Positions 43,161-49,828 of a stretch of 64,000 nucleotides of DNA are shown here, one piece after another (the first letter of the stretch is position 1; every line of letters begins with the position of its first letter). A program made the translations under genes and the position numbers. A model generated the notes under the pieces. It did no database searches. It had not been told where the DNA came from and saw only the letters and a list, made by a program, of their open reading frames with translations. This stretch comes from Aldehydirespirator sp965221215 (lineage in GTDB: Bacteria > Actinomycetota > Acidimicrobiia > Acidimicrobiales > Aldehydirespiratoraceae). Location: positions 372,001-436,000 of the forward strand of contig OZ244872.1 of assembly GCA_965221215.1 (NCBI GenBank), read 5' to 3'.

Positions 43161-44394
43161 TGGCCATCAGGCGGGCGTAGTGGGCCAGGTAGCGCCGCTG
43201 GGGCGCCTCGGAGGTGATCGGGCCGCTGACCGTGCCCGCCTCGGCGTCGCCCGCATCGTCGGGGAGGCCCCGGCTCATGTCGATCCACTCCATCTCCGGC
43301 ACCCCCAGGCCCCGCTGCACCCGCTCGAACATATCGAGATCGTCGGGGGTGCCGAAGTTCACGAAGTCCTCGTCCACCCGCAGGCGCAGCAGGTCGATCT
43401 CCGGCGGCGCACCGGGCGCCGAGGTGAGCCAGAGCTGCAGCCGGGTGCGGTCAACCGCCACCGGCTCCACCACCAGGAGCTGGTTGCCGACGAAGATCAG
43501 GTTGGGGAACAGCGACAGGTTGAGCATGCTGCCGGTGGCCAGGTCGAGCAGTTCGCCGGCGCCGGCATCGGTGAGCTTCGACTCCAGCGGCTCCCGGAAC
43601 GGCACATCGCGCATCGTGGCCCACGGCCCCTGGGGGATGCCGGGACGCTGGTCCACCACCATGTGGCCGTTGCGCAGCGCCTTCGACACCATAGGCGTGG
43701 AGCCCGGGTCGCGGGCCAGCACCGTCTCGGTGTCGACCAACTCGCCCAGCGTGTTGTAGGAGTGGTGGGCGAAGGTGGCGTGCAGGCCGTCGGCCGCGTT
43801 GTCCCACGACAGCTTCCAGTTGCCGGCGAACTCCAAGAGCTGCGGCGATCCCATCGGTGCCAGCTCTCCGCCGGGATGGCGGTCGATGATGGTGTCTAGC
43901 GCCGCGCGGGCCTCGCCCAGCCATGCCTCCAGCGGCTCGGGGTCGGCGTTGAGGGTGGCGAACACGAACCCCCGGTAGCCGGCCGCCTCGAGCCGGCCCA
44001 GCGACAGCTCGGCGTAGTCCTCGGCCGGGTGGTCGGCGGGGAAGGGGATGGCCACCAGTCGGCCCTCGGGTGTGTAGGTCCAGCCGTGGTAGGGGCACAC
44101 GAAGCGCTTGGCGCAGCCCCGGGCCTCGCCCGCCACCACCGTCCCCCGGTGGGCGCAGCGGTTCAGCAGCACGTTCACCGCGCCGTCGCGGCCCCGGGTC
44201 ATCAGCACCGGCCGCAGACCCAGCGTGGTGGTGCGGTAGTCGCCCGCCGCGGGGATCTCGCTCTCGTGGCCCACGTAGCACCACGACGCGGCGAACACCC
44301 GGGTCATCTCGGCGGTGAAGATCTGCGGGTCGGTGTAGAGGCGGCGGTGGACGCGGTGGGGCTGCACCAACTGGTCGTAGTCGATGGCGGTCAA
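43135..44394 (-). CDS. Aromatic-ring-hydroxylating dioxygenase alpha subunit
   Basis: A 419-residue Rieske oxygenase large subunit. The [2Fe-2S] ligands lie in NRCAHRGTVV and FVCPYHGWTYT. The catalytic iron site is in NAADGLHATFAHHSYN, with the bridging aspartate. Length and order match the benzoate/anthranilate/biphenyl group. The beta subunit lies 122 nt upstream on the same strand, and phyH follows. The region between the two subunits contains three TGACCGGTCA palindromes. Electron-transfer partners (reductase, ferredoxin) are not in the window. Confidence 0.9.
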   Translation of the reverse strand: MTAIDYDQLVQPHRVHRRLYTDPQIFTAEMTRVFAASWCYVGHESEIPAAGDYRTTTLGLRPVLMTRGRDGAVNVLLNRCAHRGTVVAGEARGCAKRFVCPYHGWTYTPEGRLVAIPFPADHPAEDYAELSLGRLEAAGYRGFVFATLNADPEPLEAWLGEARAALDTIIDRHPGGELAPMGSPQLLEFAGNWKLSWDNAADGLHATFAHHSYNTLGELVDTETVLARDPGSTPMVSKALRNGHMVVDQRPGIPQGPWATMRDVPFREPLESKLTDAGAGELLDLATGSMLNLSLFPNLIFVGNQLLVVEPVAVDRTRLQLWLTSAPGAPPEIDLLRLRVDEDFVNFGTPDDLDMFERVQRGLGVPEMEWIDMSRGLPDDAGDAEAGTVSGPITSEAPQRRYLAHYARLMANPAQTRAR

Positions 44395-44445
44395 GTCGAT
44401 CCCTCTCCGTTGCCGAAGCTGTCATAGCGTGCCGCTTGGGGCGCC

Positions 44446-44518
44446 TGACCGGTCACAGCCAGCAGTTTGGGTTTGCTTGACCGGTCACCGCTCGAGGCTC
44501 GGATTGCCTGACCGGTCA
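44446..44518 (-). repeat. Three TGACCGGTCA palindromes spaced 31-32 bp
   Basis: The 10-bp perfect palindrome TGACCGGTCA occurs at 44446-44455, 44478-44487 and 44509-44518. The last one contains the stop codon of the beta subunit. The intervals (32 and 31 bp) are about three DNA turns, and the sequences between them are related, with AGCTCGGGTTGC-like motifs. They lie 52-124 bp before the alpha-subunit ATG. They are either phased operator sites or tandem duplications of the gene end. Confidence 0.75.
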
Positions 44519-45088
44519 TAGCAGGAAGCTCGGGTTGCGCACGCCGGTGCCGAGGGCGGCCACGACGAGGATCTTGGTGCGGCGCCGCAGATCATCGCCG
44601 ATCAGTTCGTGGACCTGATAACCGGCCAGCTGTTGGCGGCGGCCGTGGCGGTGCTCCTCGATCAGCAGGCTCGACCGAGCCACCAGTCCGCCACCGGGTG
44701 CGGTCCAGGCCTCGACCCCACCGACCACCCGAGCGGTGAGCGACGGCGGCTGCTGGCCCCAGGCGGCCGGGTCCCGGCGCCATTCGACCCGCTCGGCCAG
44801 CCGGCGCCGGTCGTCCAGCAGCAGCGACTGGTCTCGGCCGGGATGCGCCGGCGCCGACAGCGGCACCCACAGCACCGCGTCGTCGGTCCAGCCCCCTAGC
44901 CACTCCTCGAAGCGGCCGGCGTCCAGCAGCCGGGCCTCGTGCAGCAGGGCCGACGCGGCCGCGGCCGACAGGTCCGGGTCGCAGCGGGGCCGGTCGCCCA
45001 TCGTGTCCAGCAGTGTGGCCAGCTCGTCGTAGCGGGCCAGCACCGCGGCCGATTCCGAATCGACCGCTACCTCGGGGGCCTCGGTCAT
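44516..45088 (-). CDS. Ring-hydroxylating dioxygenase beta subunit
   Basis: A 190-residue small subunit of the cystatin/NTF2-like fold. The family pattern ALLHEARLLDAGRFEEWLGGWTDDAVLWVPLS is at residues about 45-78, and the middle segment SLLLDDRRRLAERVEWRR and an end with TKILVV are typical. The beta subunit is structural, holding the alpha3beta3 hexamer. Its ATG overlaps the permease stop (ATGA), linking uptake to ring hydroxylation in one operon. Confidence 0.88.
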   Translation of the reverse strand: MTEAPEVAVDSESAAVLARYDELATLLDTMGDRPRCDPDLSAAAASALLHEARLLDAGRFEEWLGGWTDDAVLWVPLSAPAHPGRDQSLLLDDRRRLAERVEWRRDPAAWGQQPPSLTARVVGGVEAWTAPGGGLVARSSLLIEEHRHGRRQQLAGYQVHELIGDDLRRRTKILVVAALGTGVRNPSFLL

Positions 45089-46707
45089 CGTGCCATTCCC
45101 GGTGCCATGCGCTCGAGGGTGCGAAGCTCGAACGCGGCCACCAGCGAGTAGCCGATCACGGCCACGATGGTAAGCACCGCCACCGACACCCACAGGATCT
45201 TGAAGTCGTTGCGGGTGAAGGCGGTCACCATCACCGCCCCGATCCCGTCGCCGGTGGCCAGCCACTCGGCCACGGTGGCGCCCAGCAGCGAGGTGGGCAC
45301 CGCGATGCGGGCCGAGGCCAGCAGCGCCGGCACCGACGTCGGCAGGTAGGCGTTGCGCACGTTGGCCGCGGCGGCGGCGTCGTAGGACTTGAGCACGTCG
45401 AGGATCCCCTCCGGTGTGCGGGTCATGGCCGTGTAGCAGTTGACCAGCGTCGGGAAGAACGACATCACGGCCACGATGGCGGTGGTGGTCAGCAGGCCCC
45501 GCCCCACGAACAGGATGATCACCGGCGTGGTGACGATGATCGGGATCGACCGCAGCGCCACCGCCATCGGCATGAGGGCCCGCTCCAGCCACGGGACCAG
45601 GATGAACACGAGCGCGGTCGCCAGCGCGCCGACCAGACCGACCACGTAGCCCAGCGAAGTCGTCCACAGCGTGGTGCCCAGCGCTCCGAAGATGATCGAG
45701 CGGGTCTCGGCCGCCTCGGGGACCGAGAACATCTCGGCCCACACGTCGAAGGGCGTCTTGGCGAAGAACGGCTCGATCCCGAACACCCACAAGAACGCGT
45801 ACCAGAACACGAACACCACCGCGATGGGGGCCGCCAGCCCGCCCAGCCGGTTGAGCAGGCCGGGCTCGGTGCGGGCCACCGGCACCGCGCCCACGTCCAA
45901 CGCGGGCGACCAAGGGCACAGGAACCGGCCCAATGCTCCGATGGCCAGGTATCCGCCGGTGGCCACGATGGTGGACAGCACCGCGATCACCCAGATCCGG
46001 TCGGTCTGCAGCGCCCCCAGGGCCCTGACCGTGAGAATCCCCAGGCCCCGGTGCGCGCCGGTGAACTCGCCCACCACCGCGCCGAGGAAGGCGGCCGGCG
46101 CGGCGATCTGCAACCCGGCGAACAGCGCCGGGACCGACGCCCGGACCCGGACGTTGCGGAAGGCCGTCAGCCGCCCCCGGCCGTAGGAGCGGATCACGTC
46201 GAGGGCGCTGCCCGGCGCCAGGTCGAAGCCCAACAGCGCGGCCACGTAGGTGGTGAACACCACGGCCAGCGCCGACAGCGCGATGGGGGTGGCGTTGCCC
46301 GGTCCGGTGATCAGCCGCAGGATCGGGGCTATCGCGATGAACGGCAGGCAGAAGACGGTCAGCACCACCGCGCCGATGCTGCGCCGCAGCCACGGCACCA
46401 GCGTCGACGTCACCGCCAGCGCCGTGGCGGCCAGGTTCCCCCACAGGAACCCCCAGGCCGCCGTCTTGGTCGAGTGCCACAGATTGCGCAGATAGAGGCC
46501 TCGGAACTCGAAGAACTCCGCCACCACCGCGGTGGGCGGCGACAGCCGGTACGAGCCCGCGTACACCGTGCGGGCCAGCAGCTCCCACAGCAACAGCACC
46601 CCGATCCCGACCGCCGTGCTCAGCACGCGGGGCGGCACCCGGTCGAGCCGGCTGCCGGTGGCCGGGCGGGTCGGCGCGGCGGCCGCGGTGTCGGCAGCGG
46701 CGCTCAA
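45085..46707 (-). CDS. Fused double ABC transporter permease (SsuC/TauC-type)
   Basis: A 540-residue membrane protein containing two tandem BPD_transp_1 permease units, each of about six helices. The EAA-like loops are SALDVIRSYGRGRLTAFRNV and EGILDVLKSYDAAAAANVRN. The first half starts near VSTAVGIGVLLLWEL and the second near APIAVVFVFWYAFLWVFG. Normally such permeases are homodimers of a single unit, so this is a natural fusion. The start is TTG at 46707, overlapping the ATPase stop (TTGA). It belongs to the nitrate/sulfonate/taurine/thiamine-precursor uptake class. Confidence 0.85.
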   Translation of the reverse strand: MSAAADTAAAAPTRPATGSRLDRVPPRVLSTAVGIGVLLLWELLARTVYAGSYRLSPPTAVVAEFFEFRGLYLRNLWHSTKTAAWGFLWGNLAATALAVTSTLVPWLRRSIGAVVLTVFCLPFIAIAPILRLITGPGNATPIALSALAVVFTTYVAALLGFDLAPGSALDVIRSYGRGRLTAFRNVRVRASVPALFAGLQIAAPAAFLGAVVGEFTGAHRGLGILTVRALGALQTDRIWVIAVLSTIVATGGYLAIGALGRFLCPWSPALDVGAVPVARTEPGLLNRLGGLAAPIAVVFVFWYAFLWVFGIEPFFAKTPFDVWAEMFSVPEAAETRSIIFGALGTTLWTTSLGYVVGLVGALATALVFILVPWLERALMPMAVALRSIPIIVTTPVIILFVGRGLLTTTAIVAVMSFFPTLVNCYTAMTRTPEGILDVLKSYDAAAAANVRNAYLPTSVPALLASARIAVPTSLLGATVAEWLATGDGIGAVMVTAFTRNDFKILWVSVAVLTIVAVIGYSLVAAFELRTLERMAPGMAR

Positions 46708-47546
46708 CCGGGGTCCGTGTCGAGTTGTGCGACCTGTCCGTCGGAGCCGTCCGTGTCGAGTTGCACGACTTGTCCCTCGGAGCGGTGCAGGCTGGCTGAG
46801 ACCGCCTCCACCTCGGCGTGGAACCGGTCGGTGAGCAGCAGCTCCCGGGTGCGGGGCCGCTCGAAGCCGATGGTGTGGCGGGCCACCACCCGGCCCGGCC
46901 GGGGCGACATGACCAGCACCTCGTCGGCCACATACACCGCCTCGGGGATGGAGTGGGTGACCAGGATGGTGGTGGTGCCCCGCGCCGTCCAGATCCGCTG
47001 AAGCTCGTCGTTGAGCTGCTGGCGGGTCAAGGCGTCGAGGGCGCCGAAGGGCTCGTCGAGCAGCAGCAGGTCCGGGTCGGTGACCAGCGACCGGGCGATG
47101 GCCACCCGCTGGCGCATGCCGCCCGAAAGCTGCGAGGGCCGGGCCTTCTCGAATTCCTGCAAGCCGACCAGTTCGACCAGCTCGTCGACCGCCTTGGTGT
47201 CGTGGCGCCGGCCGACCAGCTCCAGCGCCAGCCGGATATTGGTCGAGACCGTCCGCCACGGCAGCAGCGACGGATCCTGGAAAGCCACCCCGATGCGCTG
47301 GCCCCGGCGCATCTCGTCGGGCGACGAGCCGCCGGAGTCGATGGTGCCCTCGTCGGGGGTGTCCAGCCCGGCCACCAGGCGCAGCGCGGTGGACTTGCCG
47401 CAGCCCGACGGCCCGATCAGCGCAGTGAAGCCGCCCGCGGGCACATGCATGTCGAAGCCGCGCAGCGCGACAACCTCGCCGTCGCCCAGGGCGAAGGTGC
47501 GCCCGACCCCGACGACATCAACCGGCGCGCCTCGCCGGTCCATCAC
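46704..47546 (-). CDS. ABC transporter ATP-binding protein (SsuB/TauB-type)
   Basis: A 280-residue ABC ATPase. Walker A is LIGPSGCGKSTALRLVAGLD, the Q-loop is IGVAFQDPSLLPWRTV, the signature is LSGGMRQRVAIARSL, Walker B is LLLLDEPFGALDAL, and the H-loop is LVTHSIPEA. It drives the fused permease. The C-terminal tail holds two in-frame tandem copies of QVVQLDTDGSDG/QVAQLDTD, from a 36-bp duplication. ATG ATG at 47546 offers two adjacent starts. It is 44 nt from the binding protein gene. Confidence 0.9.
   Translation of the reverse strand: MMDRRGAPVDVVGVGRTFALGDGEVVALRGFDMHVPAGGFTALIGPSGCGKSTALRLVAGLDTPDEGTIDSGGSSPDEMRRGQRIGVAFQDPSLLPWRTVSTNIRLALELVGRRHDTKAVDELVELVGLQEFEKARPSQLSGGMRQRVAIARSLVTDPDLLLLDEPFGALDALTRQQLNDELQRIWTARGTTTILVTHSIPEAVYVADEVLVMSPRPGRVVARHTIGFERPRTRELLLTDRFHAEVEAVSASLHRSEGQVVQLDTDGSDGQVAQLDTDPG
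46714..46785 (-). repeat. 36-bp tandem duplication at the end of the ABC ATPase gene
   Basis: TCCGTGTCGAGTTG and about 20 following bases occur twice, beginning at 46714 and 46750, with a few mismatches. The period of 36 keeps the reading frame and adds 12 residues to the ATPase C terminus. It is another duplication located at a gene junction. Confidence 0.8.
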
Positions 47547-47590
47547 CCGAGTGGTCTAGAGATGGTTGCGACTCTGCGGCGAACGCTACG

Positions 47591-48631
47591 TCACGACAGG
47601 ACGGGACCGTCGGCGTAGATCTCGGCGAGCAGCGAGCGGTCCCAGAAGTCCTCGCTGACGTTCACGCCGAGCGCCTTGAGGACCCGGATGTTGTCGGCCA
47701 CGGACTGGTCGGTCCACCACAGGAAGCCGCTGGCGTCGGTCACGTCGCTGAACATCAGCTTGGTGAACTCGTGGGCCTTGATCGTCTCGGTCTCGAGGTC
47801 CATGCCCGCGTCGGGGAACCGGTCTACGGTCACCTGCGCGGCCGTGTCGGGGTCGGCCTTGTGGTCCTGCCAGCCCAGGATCTCGCCCCGCAACAGCGAC
47901 TTCACCGTCTCGCGGTTGGTGGCCAGGGTCTCCTCGGTGACGATGTAGGTCTGGCTGTGGACCGCGTAGCCGAAGTCGGCGAACAGCATGGTGGTGTTGT
48001 CGATCCCGGCCACGGTCATGGCCACCGGCAGGTCGACCAGCCAGCACAGCAGGCAGTCCACCTCGCCGTTGACCAGCGGGGCCGGGTCGTAGTCGGCCTG
48101 GATGACCTCGATGGCGTTGACGTCGACCCCGTTGAGCGACGACAGCAGCTCGAGGTCGAGCTGGTTGTTGAAAGCCATGCCGAGCTTGCGGCCCTCCAGA
48201 TCCTTGGGCTCGTTGACCGGGTTGCTGGTCAGCGAGGCGATCACGAAGGGGTTGCGCTGCATGGCCACGCCCACGACCTTGAGCGGCGCGCCGTCGGCCC
48301 AGGCCTGGCCCGCGAAGTTGGCGGCCGATATGCCCATGATCGACTGGCCCGCGATGACCGAGGTGTCGGGCGACACGCCCGGTCCGCCCGGCACCAGCGT
48401 CACGTCGAGGCCGTTGGCGGCGTAGTGGCCGTTGGCGTCGGCCAGGTAGGAGCCGCCGAATTGCACCGAGTCGAACCAGCTCAGGTGGAAGTTCGCCGCG
48501 GTCAGCGGGGCGGCGGGCACCGGATCGGAGCTCGAGCAGGCGCTGATGAGGCTGCTGCCGCCCAGCAGCAGCCCGGCGCCGGCGGCGGTTCCCCCCAGGA
48601 ATGTACGTCTGGAGAATTGGTTGGCGGTCAT
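47591..48631 (-). CDS. ABC transporter substrate-binding lipoprotein (NMT1/THI5-like)
   Basis: A 346-residue exported binding protein. It has a twin-arginine signal (FSRRTFLGG) and a lipobox ISAC with C32 as the lipidated residue, so it is a Tat-exported membrane-anchored lipoprotein. The mature part matches NMT1/THI5/SsuA-type periplasmic-binding proteins (LSWFDSVQFGGSYLADANGHY near the N terminus). ATG at 48631 has AGGGGG 5 nt upstream. It supplies substrate to the adjacent ATPase and permease. The downstream dioxygenase suggests an aromatic or sulfonate-like compound. No thiamine-pyrophosphate riboswitch was found upstream. Confidence 0.88.
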   Translation of the reverse strand: MTANQFSRRTFLGGTAAGAGLLLGGSSLISACSSSDPVPAAPLTAANFHLSWFDSVQFGGSYLADANGHYAANGLDVTLVPGGPGVSPDTSVIAGQSIMGISAANFAGQAWADGAPLKVVGVAMQRNPFVIASLTSNPVNEPKDLEGRKLGMAFNNQLDLELLSSLNGVDVNAIEVIQADYDPAPLVNGEVDCLLCWLVDLPVAMTVAGIDNTTMLFADFGYAVHSQTYIVTEETLATNRETVKSLLRGEILGWQDHKADPDTAAQVTVDRFPDAGMDLETETIKAHEFTKLMFSDVTDASGFLWWTDQSVADNIRVLKALGVNVSEDFWDRSLLAEIYADGPVLS

Positions 48632-48654
48632 TTGGTCCCCCTGTTCGGCACACA

Positions 48655-48682
48655 GCCGTCGACGGTGAGCCCGCGACGGCTC
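48655..48682 (-). promoter_or_regulatory. Inverted repeat upstream of the uptake/dioxygenase operon
   Basis: AGCCGTCG (48655-48662) and CGACGGCT (48675-48682) form 8-bp perfect arms with a 12-nt loop, 24 nt before the binding protein ATG. It may be an operator or a leader hairpin for the whole operon. Confidence 0.4.
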
Positions 48683-48795
48683 ATGCGCTCATTCGATCCC
48701 GGCAAAGTAACACGCGCGAACGGGCGCGCCCAAACGCGCGGCCCGGCCGCGTCGCGGTTGCCTGAGAGCGAGCGGATCGCCGTGGCTGGGCGAGG

Positions 48796-49491
48796 TCAGT
48801 CGGCCGCTGAGACGAGGATGCGCGACGTGGCGTAGTCGCTGAGGCCCACCGCTCCGCCCTCGACGTCGAGGGTGAACGTGCCGTCGGGTGAGCGGGCCGT
48901 GACCGTGCCCGCCGAGCCCGGCGTCACCTTGGCCTCCTCCAGGAACTCGAGCATTCCGGGCTGGAACTCCAGCTCCTCGGGGATGCGCTGCACCGTGAAC
49001 CGGCGGCCCACATCGAGGGTGTCGAGGGCGACCATGTCGGGGGCCTCGTAGGCCGAGCCGGGGATGGGGTTGCCGTGGGGGCAGGTGGTGGGCTCCTCGA
49101 GCACCCGGGTCATGGCCTTCTCGACCGACGGGGAGATGATGTGCTCCCACTTGCCCGCCTCCTGGTGGGCCTCGGCCCACGACAGCCCCAGGATCTCGGT
49201 GAGGAAGCACTCGGCTAGGCGGTGGCGGCGCACCACCGTCTCGGCCAGTGAGTGCCCCTTGGCGGTGAGCTCGATGGTGCCGCGGCCCTCCTCGACGAGG
49301 CCCTCGGCCTGCATCCGCCGGATCATCTCCGACACTGCGGGGCGGGAGATCTCCAGGCGGTCGGCGATGCGGGCCTGGATCACGTCGAGGTCGTCCTCGG
49401 CCAGCTCGAAGATGGTCTCGCAGTACTCCTCGAAGGCCGGATGCCACTCGGGCGACTCGTAAGCGGTCGACTCGGCCGCAGTCGAGGTCAT
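48796..49491 (-). CDS. DtxR/IdeR/MntR-family metal-dependent regulator
   Basis: A 231-residue regulator. The N-terminal winged helix is CETIFELAEDDLDVIQARIADRLEISRPAVSEMIRRM. The metal-binding and dimerisation domain follows (HRLAECFLTEILGLSWAEAHQEAGKWEHIIS, then TTCPHGNPIPG). A C-terminal SH3-like domain is present (AGTVTARSPDGTFTLDVEGGAVGLS). It should repress iron or manganese genes in response to metal. The ATG at 49491 is preferred over the upstream GTG (49500) because TAGGGT lies exactly 7 nt before it and overlaps that GTG. It is divergent from lhr. Confidence 0.88.
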   Translation of the reverse strand: MTSTAAESTAYESPEWHPAFEEYCETIFELAEDDLDVIQARIADRLEISRPAVSEMIRRMQAEGLVEEGRGTIELTAKGHSLAETVVRRHRLAECFLTEILGLSWAEAHQEAGKWEHIISPSVEKAMTRVLEEPTTCPHGNPIPGSAYEAPDMVALDTLDVGRRFTVQRIPEELEFQPGMLEFLEEAKVTPGSAGTVTARSPDGTFTLDVEGGAVGLSDYATSRILVSAAD

Positions 49492-49498
49492 GGCCGCC

Positions 49499-49504
49499 AC
49501 CCTA
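49499..49504 (-). promoter_or_regulatory. -10 box deciding the dtxR start
   Basis: TAGGGT on the minus strand ends 7 nt before the ATG at 49491 and contains part of the alternative GTG codon, so the GTG cannot be translated from this transcript. There is no Shine-Dalgarno. Confidence 0.5.
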
Positions 49505-49816
49505 GAGCAAGGGCGCGTTCATGGCTAGCGCCCCGCCGTCAAGCGCCGCCCAGCTCTGAGATCGTCGACGCGAAGGCAGCGGTGCCGGCGCTCACCCAAG
49601 AGGCCGAGCGAACGGTGAGCGATTCCGGCCCAAACGGGCGAGGCCGTGGGCAGTGTTGCCGGGGTTTGGGCGACCCGTGAGCGCAGCGAACAAGAGCGGG
49701 AATGGCCCCGCTGCGACGCGACTGGCTCTCACCCTTTTGCGCGCCCTCTGCAGCCGGCACCGGCAGCTGAACTGCCAGCGGTCGTGTCGCTGCCGCCCCG
49801 GTGCGGCGATGCTGGC
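49505..49816. other. Intergenic region between divergent dtxR-like and lhr genes
   Basis: About 310 bases with no supported gene. The frame of lhr is open through part of it but has no family-like sequence. I see no tRNA, riboswitch or clear terminator. Confidence 0.5.
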
Positions 49817-49822
49817 TACGGT
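49817..49822 (+). promoter_or_regulatory. -10 box for lhr
   Basis: TACGGT ends 6 nt before the GTG at 49829, consistent with a leaderless lhr transcript and with the choice of this start. Confidence 0.4.
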
Positions 49823-49828
49823 GGCGCC

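Noticed and set aside
44516..46933. One large minus-strand frame covering the dioxygenase beta subunit and part of the permease
   Set aside because: Only its last 190 codons (beta subunit) are real. The rest is a shadow of the permease, which is read in another frame with membrane helices.
48632..48795. Thiamine pyrophosphate riboswitch upstream of the NMT1/THI5-like binding protein
   Set aside because: The conserved TPP aptamer sequences are not present in the leader; only a simple inverted repeat is visible.
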